This document shows positions 37,542 to 45,822 of a stretch of 64,000 nt of DNA, one piece after another (positions within the stretch are counted from its first letter, which is position 1; every line of letters begins with the position of its first letter). The position numbers and the translations under genes are program-made. The notes beneath the pieces are model-generated. The model had not been told where the DNA came from and did no database searches. It worked only from the letters and a program-made list of their open reading frames with translations. This stretch comes from Methylocystis sp. H62 (GTDB taxonomy: Bacteria > Pseudomonadota > Alphaproteobacteria > Rhizobiales > Beijerinckiaceae), in assembly GCF_015709515.1 (NCBI RefSeq), contig NZ_JADNQZ010000051.1, positions 1-64,000 on the forward strand, read 5' to 3'.

Positions 37542-38041
37542 GCGCGCCTCGGCGACCACGCTCGAAACAGCAGATGGTCGAGGGAGATCGCGCCGGGCCC
37601 ACGGGCGATCAGCACGGTGAGGATCGCCACCCAATAGGCGTGGACGGTCCACCATGCATCGGGATAGACGAAGATCTGGATGACGATTGTCATCACCAAA
37701 AGAATGAACGCCGACAAGCGCGTCAAAAGCCCAAGGACAAGCAGCAGCGGCAGGACGAATTCGAGGCCGCTCGCCACATAGGCGGCGGCGGTCGGCGAAA
37801 TGAGCGGCAGTTTATATTCGTCGGCGAACAGCGCGAAGGTCGCGCTGCGCACGGCTGTCGGAATCTGGAACGATAGATCAAGGCCGAAAATTTCGCGGCC
37901 GAGAGTCGGTCCTTCAATCTTCGTCTGACCGGAGACGAAGAACGGATGCGCGGCGACGATGCGCAGGAAGAGGGCGATCAGAGAGTAGGGGATCGCATCC
38001 AACCAGCGCACGATCTTTCTTATGAAATTCATTGCGTTCAA
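37538..38041 (-). CDS. DoxX-family membrane protein of the bufferin locus
   Basis: A 167-residue protein with four membrane helices and DoxX features (RIVAAHPFFVSGQTKIEG, ASGLEFVLPLLLVLGLLTRLSAFIL, HAYWVAILTVLIARGPG). DoxX proteins commonly end bufferin operons (bufD position), with a possible redox role. It lies 47 bases after bufC on the same strand. Confidence 0.85.
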   Translation of the reverse strand: MNAMNFIRKIVRWLDAIPYSLIALFLRIVAAHPFFVSGQTKIEGPTLGREIFGLDLSFQIPTAVRSATFALFADEYKLPLISPTAAAYVASGLEFVLPLLLVLGLLTRLSAFILLVMTIVIQIFVYPDAWWTVHAYWVAILTVLIARGPGAISLDHLLFRAWSPRRA

Positions 38042-38088
38042 GCTCCATCAATGATCGCCGCGGCCACGCCAAAACGCGTTTTCTAAGT

Positions 38089-38862
38089 TCAGTGCGCGAC
38101 GCTGACGGCCACGAAGGCTCCAGTCAAGAAAAGCTCGCGCAAGCAATCGATCAGTTTGAATTCCGCCGCGACGCCGGTCGCCGCATTCATGGCTTCGCCG
38201 AAAGTTCTTCCGTTCCTGAGCGCGTCCACGAAAGCCGATCCGCCGGAAGGAAGCGGCGACACGCTGATCGCCAGCTCAGGACGAACGACGAGCGCCTCTT
38301 CGCCGTGGTCCAATACCACTGGCGTCATCTCGTCGTCCGACATGTGCCGCCGCCAGATCGAAACGATTGGATACGCGGACGCCACGACATGCGTTGAGGG
38401 ATGCAGAACAGCCGTTGCGTTGTCTAGTCGCTCGTGTGAGAGGGCGCGCAGGAAATCCAATGGCAGCGGCGCGGCGTCAGCGGCGTGATAGGCTTGGCCG
38501 ACGGCATATTCCAGCCGCGCGACGTCCGGAAGGTAAGGAAGTTCGCGCGCCGGTTCAAATTCCGAAACGAACGCCGGAAACGCGTCGCCATACTCGAAAC
38601 GCATCGGCGTGCGCGGAAGGCGTTCGCGCACATAGCATTGCGCCATGGCGCGGAAAAATTCATCGCCGACCAACTGCAGGCAAATTGGAAAGCGCTCCGC
38701 CAGCGCGTCGACCAGTCCGACGCACACATTGTTGCGATAGACCGCGAAGCGTCGCTTTGGCGCAAAGCCGTGGCTTGCTTCAACCTCGTTGGGCGGCGGC
38801 AGCTCTGGGTCGAGCAGCGCGCGGACAAATGCGCTCTGATCGAAATCAGCCGAGGTCGTCAT
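38089..38862 (-). CDS. bufC: Bufferin maturation partner BufC (DUF2063, DNA-binding-domain-like)
   Basis: A 257-residue protein starting with the DUF2063 pattern (FVRALLDPELPPPNEV ... RRFAVYRNNVCVGLVDALAERFPICLQLVGDEFFRAMAQCYV). Despite the historical name of the domain, proteins next to MNIO enzymes in bufferin clusters act as the recognition partner for the precursor peptide. Its start overlaps the end of bufB by 17 bases, so the two are coupled. Confidence 0.87.
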   Translation of the reverse strand: MTTSADFDQSAFVRALLDPELPPPNEVEASHGFAPKRRFAVYRNNVCVGLVDALAERFPICLQLVGDEFFRAMAQCYVRERLPRTPMRFEYGDAFPAFVSEFEPARELPYLPDVARLEYAVGQAYHAADAAPLPLDFLRALSHERLDNATAVLHPSTHVVASAYPIVSIWRRHMSDDEMTPVVLDHGEEALVVRPELAISVSPLPSGGSAFVDALRNGRTFGEAMNAATGVAAEFKLIDCLRELFLTGAFVAVSVAH

Positions 38863-39772
38863 GAAGCGCCTTCGATCTTAAGCCATCTTCAACAGCGCGC
38901 CGCCGCGTTTCAAGGAACGCCTCGGCTTGCGTCGCTTGCGCCAAGAGGGTCGGCCAGGGCGGGACGTCGTTGTCCCATTCGATCAGCGTCGCGACTGGTC
39001 CGCGTCGCGCCAGCGCGCGATGATATAGGCGCCAAACCGCATCAGGGACGGGCGCGCAATGCGCGTCGATCAGCAGAGGGTCGCCAATCTCGTCGAGATC
39101 CTCGGCATATCCGGCAAGATGAATCTCTTCGACGTAGGCCATCGGGAAGGCGTCGATATAGTCCTCCGCCGAATAGGCGAGGTTCGTTGCGCTGACATAG
39201 ACGTTGGTCACGTCGAGCAGCAGCCGGCAATCCGTGCGGCGCACGACCTCGTGCAGGAAGTCGATCTCCGAATGCTCCGAGGATCGGAACCGCAGATAGG
39301 CTGCTGGGTTTTCGAGGAGGATCGGCCTGCCGAGCGCCTCCTGGATTTCGTCTACATGAGCGACGACATGCGCCAACGTCGTCGCGTTATAGGGCAGGGG
39401 CAGCAAGTCGTTGAGAAAGCGCGCGCCTTGCGTCGACCAGGCGAGATGTTCGGAGAACGCGGCCGGTTCGTAGCGATCGACAAGACTCTTCACGCGCCGA
39501 AGATGCGCGCGGTCGAGGGGCTCAGCGCCGCCGACGGACAGGCCGACGCCATGGATCGAGAGCGGCGAATCTTTGCGCAAACGCATCAGCTGCGCGTGCG
39601 GAGTCCCGCCGGCGCCCATGTAATTCTCGGCGTGGATTTCGAAAAATCCGAGATCGTGCGCGGAGGCTTCGATGTCGGCGAGATGCACGCTCTTGAAACC
39701 GACTCCAGCGCGGGCGGGCAGCGAGGACGCTGCGCGCTCACGGCTATGTTCGGGGGCGGAATGCGCGCCCAT
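38846..39772 (-). CDS. bufB: MNIO-family (DUF692) bufferin-modifying enzyme BufB
   Basis: A 308-residue TIM-barrel multinuclear non-haem iron enzyme. Putative metal ligands are seen in IHGVGLSVGG, FSEHLAWS, LLENPAAYLRF, LLLDVTNVYVSA, EIHLAGYAED and LIDAHCAPVPD. MNIO enzymes convert cysteines of precursor peptides into heterocycles; in bufferins these bind copper. Pairing with DUF2063 and DUF2282 genes, rather than an mbnA/mbnC pair, argues that this is a bufferin enzyme and not methanobactin MbnB. It begins 9 bases after the bufA1 stop. Confidence 0.9.
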   Translation of the reverse strand: MGAHSAPEHSRERAASSLPARAGVGFKSVHLADIEASAHDLGFFEIHAENYMGAGGTPHAQLMRLRKDSPLSIHGVGLSVGGAEPLDRAHLRRVKSLVDRYEPAAFSEHLAWSTQGARFLNDLLPLPYNATTLAHVVAHVDEIQEALGRPILLENPAAYLRFRSSEHSEIDFLHEVVRRTDCRLLLDVTNVYVSATNLAYSAEDYIDAFPMAYVEEIHLAGYAEDLDEIGDPLLIDAHCAPVPDAVWRLYHRALARRGPVATLIEWDNDVPPWPTLLAQATQAEAFLETRRRAVEDGLRSKALHDDLG

Positions 39773-39781
39773 GCCGGGGCC

Positions 39782-40060
39782 TCAGTGCGAAATCGGCTCG
39801 AGGCTGCCTTTGCCCTTGGGCGTCACGATAGACGTGCACGTGCCCTTGGGAACATATTTCCACGCGTCGCCTTGATAATTGGTCTTTGACGTTCCCGCGC
39901 AACTGGTTCCCGGGCCTGCCGCACAATCATTCTTGCCCTTCAGGGAGACGCCGAAGCACTTTTCCTGGTCGTTCGCGGCCTGAGCCGTTTCCGCCAGAGC
40001 GACAGCCGTCGCGAAGGCGCCGGCGATCGCAAAGGCGGCGCAAAGCTTCTTGTCTGACAT
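39782..40060 (-). CDS. bufA1: BufA1-type bufferin precursor (DUF2282)
   Basis: A 92-residue precursor. A signal peptide (about residues 1-29, ending AQAA) is followed by the core with four cysteines C35, C46, C54 and C75: [16 protein letters not shown], then [23 protein letters not shown]. This is the DUF2282 bufferin pattern. The cysteines are the expected targets of BufB, giving a secreted copper-binding peptide. The ATG at 40060 has GGGAG upstream; the longer frame to 40168 lacks a site and would bury the signal. A SigF-type promoter lies 110 bases upstream. Confidence 0.9.
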   Translation of the reverse strand: MSDKKLCAAFAIAGAFATAVALAETAQAANDQEKCFGVSLKGKNDCAAGPGTSCAGTSKTNYQGDAWKYVPKGTCTSIVTPKGKGSLEPISH

Positions 40061-40169
40061 CCTGATCTCCCTCTGCTTGCGTCCGATTCGTCCATAAAAG
40101 GCGATCGGTTGAAATCTGACGTATTCGGCGTGCAATTCAAGACGACCGTTCGCCGTCTCAAGGGTCAAT

Positions 40170-40195
40170 TTCGTCTCGACGGCGTCAAAGGTTAC
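40170..40195 (-). promoter_or_regulatory. SigF-type ECF promoter of bufA1BC-doxX
   Basis: On the minus strand, GTAACC (40195-40190), exactly 16 bases, then CGAA (40173-40170). This is the form reported for Caulobacter SigF targets. The same pair with the same spacing occurs upstream of bufA2, and the sigma gene is adjacent. Confidence 0.8.
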
Positions 40196-40291
40196 AGCCG
40201 AAGGAGTTCATCGAAAACTACGAAAAAGTCGAGTAGGGTGAGATGGCGCGCGGACGCTTGATTGATTAGAGCTGGCAGATTCGCAGCGGAC

Positions 40292-40867
40292 ATGAGCGAA
40301 TTGAGCGATACGTCGAACGATCGGGAAAGCCGCTGGCGCGCGCTGATGGCGTCGGCGCAGGACGGCGATCATGCCGCGTATGGCGAGCTCTTGTCCGATC
40401 TCTTTCCCGTTTTGCTCCGGTTCGTCGTGCGAAAATGGCCGAACGCGCACGACACGGAAGACGTGGTTCAGGAAATCCTGGTGTCCATTCACACCGTGCG
40501 CCAGACCTACGATCGCCGGCGTCCGTTTACGCCCTGGCTGATGACCATCGCGGCGCGGCGCGTCGCCGACGCCGCGCGAAGTCGTTACGCACGCGGCGCC
40601 AACGAAACGACCGTCGATGTTTTGCCTGAAACCTTTGACGGCGACGGCGCGAAATCCGAACAAGAGACGAGGGACGATCGCGAGGCGCTTCGCAGAGCCA
40701 TGGCGATCCTGCCGGCTAGCCAGCGCCAGGCGATTGAACTGATCAAGATCCAGGGTCTTTCGTTGGATGAAGCGTCTCAGGTCACGGGGAAGAGCGTTGG
40801 CGCGCTGAAAGTCGGAATCCATAGAGCCATCAAAGCGATGCGGCAGGCCCTGGAGCGGATTGGCTAG
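40292..40867 (+). CDS. sigF: ECF sigma factor, SigF (ECF16-like) type
   Basis: A 191-residue sigma-70-family protein. Region 2: AAYGELLSDLFPVLLRFVVRKW ... DTEDVVQEILVSIHTVRQTYDRRRPFTPWLMTIAARRVADAAR; region 4: AMAILPASQRQAIELIKIQGLSLDEASQVTGKSVGALKVGIHRAIKAMRQAL. It is divergent from bufA1 and is followed four bases later by nrsF. It should direct transcription from the GTAACC-N16-CGAA boxes in front of both bufferin genes. No such box was seen in front of sigF itself. TTG at 40262 is a possible longer start. Confidence 0.9.
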   Translation: MSELSDTSNDRESRWRALMASAQDGDHAAYGELLSDLFPVLLRFVVRKWPNAHDTEDVVQEILVSIHTVRQTYDRRRPFTPWLMTIAARRVADAARSRYARGANETTVDVLPETFDGDGAKSEQETRDDREALRRAMAILPASQRQAIELIKIQGLSLDEASQVTGKSVGALKVGIHRAIKAMRQALERIG

Positions 40868-40870
40868 CGA

Positions 40871-41554
40871 ATGTTGAACCAAGACCTGATCGAAACCCTG
40901 ACCGACAATTGCGCGCCGATACGCCCGCTCCCGCATCCTGCGTGGCGCGCGCTCGTTTGGTTCGCGGTTTCGCTTTGTTATGTCGCGATCGTGGTGGCGG
41001 TCATGGGGGTGAGGCCCGACTTTGTCGCCAAGATCGCCGACCCGCAGTTCGCGACGGAATTGGCTGCGGCGTTCCTGACGAGCGTCGTCGCCGCAGCGGG
41101 CGCCTTCAGCGCCGGCTGTCCGGCGCGCCCGATCTGGGAGCGGCTCGCCGCCGGATTGTTCTTCTTGCTCTGGGCAGGCGCGCTCGTCGTTGGATGCTGG
41201 AGGGACGTTGACGCCTTCGGCGTGTCCGGTCTCCTCTCGCATTCGGACATTTATTGCCTGCCCGCCATTCTCGCCATCAGCATCCCGGCGGCGGTGTTGA
41301 TCCTGTCGATGGTCAAGCGCGGCGCGCCCATCGCGCCATTCGTGACGATTGGACTTGCGGCGCTCGCATCGACGGCCTTGGCGGCGGCGGCGCTACGTCT
41401 TTCCTTCAGACAGGACGCGGCAGTGTCGGTCTGCATCTGGCAGTTCGGTTCCGTCGTCCTGCTGACGGGAATCGCCTCGCTGTTCGGCCGGGCGCTCCTG
41501 CATTGGACCAGGCGCGACGAGCTGATGGCCTCTTTTCAAGCGGATCGTCGCTAA
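40871..41554 (+). CDS. nrsF: NrsF-type membrane anti-sigma factor (DUF1109)
   Basis: A 227-residue protein with six predicted helices and a short cytoplasmic N-terminus, starting four bases after the sigma gene stop. It matches the DUF1109 anti-sigma family. Six cysteines occur (C14, C36, C83, C109, C129, C188); in Caulobacter, periplasm-facing cysteines of NrsF sense metal or oxidant and release SigF. Which of these face the periplasm is not certain. Confidence 0.87.
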   Translation: MLNQDLIETLTDNCAPIRPLPHPAWRALVWFAVSLCYVAIVVAVMGVRPDFVAKIADPQFATELAAAFLTSVVAAAGAFSAGCPARPIWERLAAGLFFLLWAGALVVGCWRDVDAFGVSGLLSHSDIYCLPAILAISIPAAVLILSMVKRGAPIAPFVTIGLAALASTALAAAALRLSFRQDAAVSVCIWQFGSVVLLTGIASLFGRALLHWTRRDELMASFQADRR

Positions 41555-41569
41555 TCTGACGCTCCGGAA

Positions 41570-41619
41570 ATTTAAAAACGGCGCGGAACGGACGAAGAAA
41601 GCGTATCCGTCCGCGCCGC
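41570..41619 (-). terminator. Terminator of bufA2
   Basis: Read on the minus strand, a long stem built from CGGCGCGGACG (41618-41608) and CGTCCG...CGCGCCG (to about 41579), with one unpaired pair, is followed by TTTTTAAATTT. It lies a few bases after the bufA2 stop and could also end the nrsF transcript. Confidence 0.75.
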
Positions 41620-41624
41620 TTGGC

Positions 41625-41891
41625 TTACATCTCGGCGACCTTGCCGCCCTTCGCCTCGCAAGCCGCTGCTGATTTTTCGGGCACCCACCCCTGACCCTTG
41701 CATGAGTTCATGCCCTTGCAGGCGTTGTTCGCGGTCTTGCAGGCGCTGGTTCCCTTGCACGAATTGATTCCGGCGCAATGGACCGACTTGCTCATTTTTT
41801 TGGCGAGCGCCGGCGCAGGCGCCGCGCCGCTTAGAACCAGGGCGATCGCCGCGGCGGCCATTGAGGCGCCCGAAACGGTTTTGACGTTCAT
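41625..41891 (-). CDS. bufA2: BufA2-type periplasmic bufferin precursor
   Basis: An 88-residue precursor with a signal peptide ending ...APALA and six cysteines: C39, C45, C51, C58, C64 and C78, in repeats of the form HCAGINSC, KGTSAC, NNAC, KGMNSCKGQGW. This is the BufA2 pattern. AGGAG lies 6 bases before the ATG at 41891; the longer frame to 42182 crosses the promoter. It is 1.9 kb from bufB with nrsF in between and on the opposite strand, but shares the SigF-type promoter. Confidence 0.87.
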   Translation of the reverse strand: MNVKTVSGASMAAAAIALVLSGAAPAPALAKKMSKSVHCAGINSCKGTSACKTANNACKGMNSCKGQGWVPEKSAAACEAKGGKVAEM

Positions 41892-41958
41892 TTCCATCTC
41901 CTTGAAATTCAGCTCGCAGGACGAGCGTTCCAGGTTCACGGGGAACCTGCGGACGCTA

Positions 41959-41984
41959 TTCGTCACCGCTGCGAATAAGGTTAC
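41959..41984 (-). promoter_or_regulatory. SigF-type ECF promoter of bufA2
   Basis: On the minus strand, GTAACC (41984-41979), exactly 16 bases, then CGAA (41962-41959). It lies 68 bases before the bufA2 ATG. Motif and spacing are identical to the box before bufA1. Confidence 0.8.
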
Positions 41985-42250
41985 AGCGCGCGGCGCGTGC
42001 GAGGAGCGGGCGGCGCTCCCGACTTCGGCCTTATTTGCGGCCGCGCGGGCAAGAACGACGGGCCCGCTCCGCCCTTCGTCTTTAAAAAAGTCCACTGTGA
42101 AAAACTTCTGCAGTATCGCGGAGTTGATCGATGGGAGATCACGCGTGATCGGCCGAGTTCGGAGAAGATTAGTGACAGGCATATACTTTGCTGTGACGAT
42201 TAATCAGACTGTGGGATCAGTTCCGCAGGCGAGAAAAATTTGGAGACGCC

Positions 42251-44062
42251 GTGTATCCACCGCTCCGCGGCTTTTTGCGCCGCTGCCATGAACAGTTCGC
42301 CGCCGACGATTCCGGCGCGGTCGCCAATTACATTCCGGAATTGACGAGGGCGAACCCAGCGCATTTCGGCGTCAGCCTCGCGACGATCGACGGACATGTC
42401 TATGAGGTCGGCGACAGTTCCACGCCTTTTACGATTCAGTCGATATCGAAGGCCTTTGTCTTCGCGCTCGCCCTCGAAACGCTTGGCCACGAGCGCGTCG
42501 AGTCGGTGATCGGCGTCGAGCCTAGCGGCGAGGCTTTCAATTCGATTCGACTGACGGGCGACAACAAGCCGTTCAATCCCATGGTCAACGCTGGAGCGAT
42601 CGCCTGTTCCGGGCTGATCCATCAGCATGAAGGCGATGGCGCTTTTGACCTCATCCATCGGACGCTCGGCCGCTTCGCCGGACGCGAACTCGACGTCGAC
42701 GAAGCGGTGTTCGCCTCGGAACGCGCGACCGGCGACAGGAATCGCGCTATCGCCTGGCTGCTTCGTAATTATTCGGTGCTCGGCGACGACGTCGACGCCG
42801 TTCTGGACGTCTATTTTCGTCAATGCGCCGTGCTCGTCACCGCGCGCGATCTGGCGGTCATGGCGGCGACGCTAGCCAACAGCGGCCGCAACCCGCTCAC
42901 CGGCGAGCAGATCATTTCCCCTTACGTCGTGGCGCGCACGCTATCGGTGATGACGAGCTCCGGCATGTACGACTATGCCGGCGAGTGGATCTATCGGGTG
43001 GGAATTCCCGCGAAGAGCGGGGTCGGCGGCGGAATCATCGCCGCCCTTCCGGCGCAACTGGGGCTCGGCACGTTTTCGCCCCGGCTCGACAGTCATGGCA
43101 ACAGCGTCCGCGGTCTAAAGGTCTGCGAGGCGCTGTCGGCGCATTTCGGATTGCATGTGCTCAATCGCAGCGACGATGTGCGCACCTGCATCATCAGCGA
43201 TTACAACGCAGCCGGCGTTTCCTCGCGCCGCAACCGACAGAATTTCGAGCTGGCGATTCTTCAAGAGCGCGCAAGCGACATTCGGGTGATCGAACTCGTC
43301 GGCGCGCTCTCATTCGCCGCAATGGACTACGTCTCGCGCAGGCTGGATGGCGAAGGGCCGCCGGGCGAGCTGCTGATTTTGGACTTTCGACGCGTTCCGA
43401 GCGCGACGACCGCCGCTGCGCGACTTCTGGCGGAGACGCTCGCTGGCCTCGCTACTCGCGGCGTCACCCTTATCGTCGCCGGCTTTGAAAAGGCGTCGCA
43501 GCTCTGGCAGGCGATCCACGCAGAGCGCGACGTTTTGCCAAAACTGCGTCATTTTTCGCTGCTCGACGACGCAATCGAATGGGCCGAAGATCAAGTGATC
43601 TATCGCTATGGCGGCTTCGAAGGCCTGGCCAAGACGACCCATCTCAGTGAGCAGGCGCTGCTCGCTGGGCTGTGTTCGGATGAAATAGACCACATCGCGG
43701 CGATCGGGTTTGCGCGTAATTTCAAAACCGGCGAGCGGATCATCGCCGCCGGAGATCCGGCAGCCTCGCTGTTCTTTCTGCAAAGCGGCATGGTCAGCGT
43801 GAAATTGCGCAGCGGCGCGCGTTTGGCGTCGATTTCGCCGGGCATGGCATTCGGCGAGATGGCGCTCATCGAACGCGAGCGCAGCGCAGACGTATGGGCC
43901 GACACGGCGGTGCAGTGCCTCGAATTGCCGCTCGGCGCCTATGCGTCGTTTCGCAAGAGCCATTCAGCAAGCGGAGAACTGATCATGCGAAATCTTGCAG
44001 CTTTATTGGCAAGGCGCCTAGTGCTTGCAAACGCCAAAGTCGACCTGCTCAGCGCCTATTGA
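42251..44062 (+). CDS. glsA: Glutaminase A fused to STAS and cyclic-nucleotide-binding domains
   Basis: A 603-residue protein starting at GTG. Residues ~1-305 are a serine-type glutaminase with the Ser-x-x-Lys pair in TIQSISKAF, PFNPMVNAGAI and SGVGGGIIAALP. Residues ~330-440 form a STAS domain (IRVIELVGALSFAAMDYV ... LLILDFRRVPSA). Residues ~470-590 form a cNMP-binding fold (FARNFKTGERIIAAGDPAASLFFLQSGMVSVKL ... GMAFGEMALIERERSADVWAD). It turns glutamine into glutamate and ammonia. The two added domains, seen in a subset of bacterial glutaminases, suggest ligand control. Confidence 0.9.
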   Translation: MYPPLRGFLRRCHEQFAADDSGAVANYIPELTRANPAHFGVSLATIDGHVYEVGDSSTPFTIQSISKAFVFALALETLGHERVESVIGVEPSGEAFNSIRLTGDNKPFNPMVNAGAIACSGLIHQHEGDGAFDLIHRTLGRFAGRELDVDEAVFASERATGDRNRAIAWLLRNYSVLGDDVDAVLDVYFRQCAVLVTARDLAVMAATLANSGRNPLTGEQIISPYVVARTLSVMTSSGMYDYAGEWIYRVGIPAKSGVGGGIIAALPAQLGLGTFSPRLDSHGNSVRGLKVCEALSAHFGLHVLNRSDDVRTCIISDYNAAGVSSRRNRQNFELAILQERASDIRVIELVGALSFAAMDYVSRRLDGEGPPGELLILDFRRVPSATTAAARLLAETLAGLATRGVTLIVAGFEKASQLWQAIHAERDVLPKLRHFSLLDDAIEWAEDQVIYRYGGFEGLAKTTHLSEQALLAGLCSDEIDHIAAIGFARNFKTGERIIAAGDPAASLFFLQSGMVSVKLRSGARLASISPGMAFGEMALIERERSADVWADTAVQCLELPLGAYASFRKSHSASGELIMRNLAALLARRLVLANAKVDLLSAY

Positions 44063-44090
44063 ATTGCGGAAAAGGCATGGAGCCGGCATG

Positions 44091-44426
44091 CTACGCCGTC
44101 GTTTTTGGCGTCATGTTCGGGGCCGTGGCCGCCTGCAGGAGCATCGCGCTCGTCTCGTCAGCCGAGAATACTCTGGTGAGGCGATTGCGGCTCAGATGCC
44201 CTGCGGCGACGTCCGCGATCTCTATAGCCGCGGCGGTGGTTTCATCGGGCGCTTCGAAGAGCGCGAACCCGTCATATTCTGCGCCGGGCGTGTAATATAA
44301 GCCGATGAGGCGGCCACCGAAGTGCCTGAGAAGCGCTTCTGAAGCCGCAGCGCGATCCTGGGGCGCCTTGATGAGGGTCGCCCAAGCGGCAGGAGAATAG
44401 GCAAACTGCGCCAGGAACAAGGGCAT
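44091..44426 (-). CDS. GYD-domain protein
   Basis: A 111-residue ferredoxin-like-fold protein with the GYD family pattern: MPLFLAQFAYSPAAWATLIKAPQDR, then FGGRLIGLYYTPGAEYDGFALFEAPDE. Function is unknown. The ATG at 44426 is preferred, with GGAGG a few bases upstream. It is divergent from the RND adaptor gene. Confidence 0.8.
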   Translation of the reverse strand: MPLFLAQFAYSPAAWATLIKAPQDRAAASEALLRHFGGRLIGLYYTPGAEYDGFALFEAPDETTAAAIEIADVAAGHLSRNRLTRVFSADETSAMLLQAATAPNMTPKTTA

Positions 44427-44605
44427 GTTATCAGCTCCTCCGTCCGGAGGCGGTAGTTTGCGCGTTTTAGCAAAGCTTGGCAATGCGGGCGGGCGAGGCG
44501 CAGCGGAGCACGATTTGCCTTCTGGTGGCGCTGCCCTTACGTCGTCTGCGCTGTGCGCCGGTCAAGAATGGCCGGTTCAATGCGAACGTCAAAACCGGAG
44601 GTGAG

Positions 44606-45802
44606 ATGCTGTTGGCTTTTGTGGCGGCGCGCGGCGGCGATGGTCACGGGAGAGTCGCTAGCGCATTGTTTAAAACGCTCGCGGCATTGGTGTTTCTCGG
44701 CCAATCAGCGGGGGCGCGCGCAGAGGGTCCAGCCCCCGAAGTGGTGGTCTCCCGCCCACTCGCCAGGACGATTCCGCGCTGGGACGAATATACGGGTCGT
44801 TTCGAGGCCCTAAAGCAGGTCGAGGTGCGCGCGCGCGTCTCCGGCGCTCTGGAGAAGATCAATTTCACCGATGGGCAGTTCGTCAAAGCCGGCGACGTCC
44901 TCTTCGTCATCGATCAGCGGCCGTATCTGATCGCGGTCGACAGCGCGCGGGCGGAACTCACTCGGGCGCAGGCGCAAGCCGTGGCGTCGATCCGCGATTA
45001 CGCCCGCGCTCAGGAAATGACGCAGGGTCGCACCATCACCGCGCGCGACGTCGATCAGCGCAAAGCGAGCAATGATATCGCCAGGGCGCAGGTTTTGAGC
45101 GCCGAAGCCGCACTTCGCAACGCGGAGCTCAATCTGGAATGGACGCAGGTCCGTGCGCCGATCGCCGGGCGGGTGTCGGACCGTCGCGTCGATTCGGGCA
45201 ATCTCGTTCAGGGCGGACAGGCGGATGCGACTTTGCTCACGACGATCGTGACGCTCGATCCCATCCACTTCATCTTCGACGCCTCCGAGGCCGACTACAT
45301 TCGCTATGCGCGCGCAGCGGAGCGCCAGAAAGAAAACTCGCGCGAATTCAAAAATCGCGTTTCGGTACGCCTTGCCGACGAGACCGAGTGGACCCGCAGC
45401 GGCGTCATGGACTTCATGGACAATCAGCTCAATCGGCGCTCCGGCACGATCCGTGGCCGGGCCGTCTTCGACAACAAGGACTATTTCCTGACGCCCGGCA
45501 CCTTTGGGCGCCTGCGCCTGTTCGGCGGCGACGTCTCCGCGCTGCTCATTCCCGATGCTTCCGTCGTCTCCGATCAGACGAGCAAGACCGTGCTTGTCGT
45601 GTCGGACGACAACAAGGTCATCGCCAAATCGGTGAGTCTTGGCCCCATTCACAATGGTTTGCGCGTGATCCAATCCGGCCTCGACGCGAAGGATCGGATC
45701 GTGATCGGCGGGCTCGCAAATCCGATGGTTCGATCCGGCGCGACCGTTCAGCCCAAGGAAGGCGAGATCAAGGAAGCGCCTGTCGCGGTCAGCGACCGAT
45801 AG
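44606..45802 (+). CDS. RND efflux periplasmic adaptor (membrane fusion protein)
   Basis: A 398-residue AcrA/MexE-type adaptor. A signal peptide lies in the first ~40 residues. The lipoyl halves (VRARVSGALEKINFTDGQFVKAGDVLFVID and ITLEWTQVRAPIAGRVSDRRVDSGNLVQGG-like text) flank a helical hairpin, followed by beta-barrel and C-terminal parts. GGAGG lies 5 bases before the ATG at 44606. It joins the RND pump downstream to an outer membrane channel; no tolC-like gene is adjacent. Confidence 0.92.
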   Translation: MLLAFVAARGGDGHGRVASALFKTLAALVFLGQSAGARAEGPAPEVVVSRPLARTIPRWDEYTGRFEALKQVEVRARVSGALEKINFTDGQFVKAGDVLFVIDQRPYLIAVDSARAELTRAQAQAVASIRDYARAQEMTQGRTITARDVDQRKASNDIARAQVLSAEAALRNAELNLEWTQVRAPIAGRVSDRRVDSGNLVQGGQADATLLTTIVTLDPIHFIFDASEADYIRYARAAERQKENSREFKNRVSVRLADETEWTRSGVMDFMDNQLNRRSGTIRGRAVFDNKDYFLTPGTFGRLRLFGGDVSALLIPDASVVSDQTSKTVLVVSDDNKVIAKSVSLGPIHNGLRVIQSGLDAKDRIVIGGLANPMVRSGATVQPKEGEIKEAPVAVSDR

Positions 45803-45822
45803 ACGTCGAGATCAGGAACGCT

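Noticed and set aside
38846-39772. Methanobactin MbnB as an alternative identity for the DUF692 gene
   Set aside because: The partner gene is DUF2063 and the precursors are DUF2282 and six-Cys types with signal peptides; no mbnA-like leaderless Cys pair or mbnC is present.
45139-45822. N-terminal extension of the RND permease by 228 residues
   Set aside because: This stretch is the adaptor gene read in another frame; the family start is at 45823.
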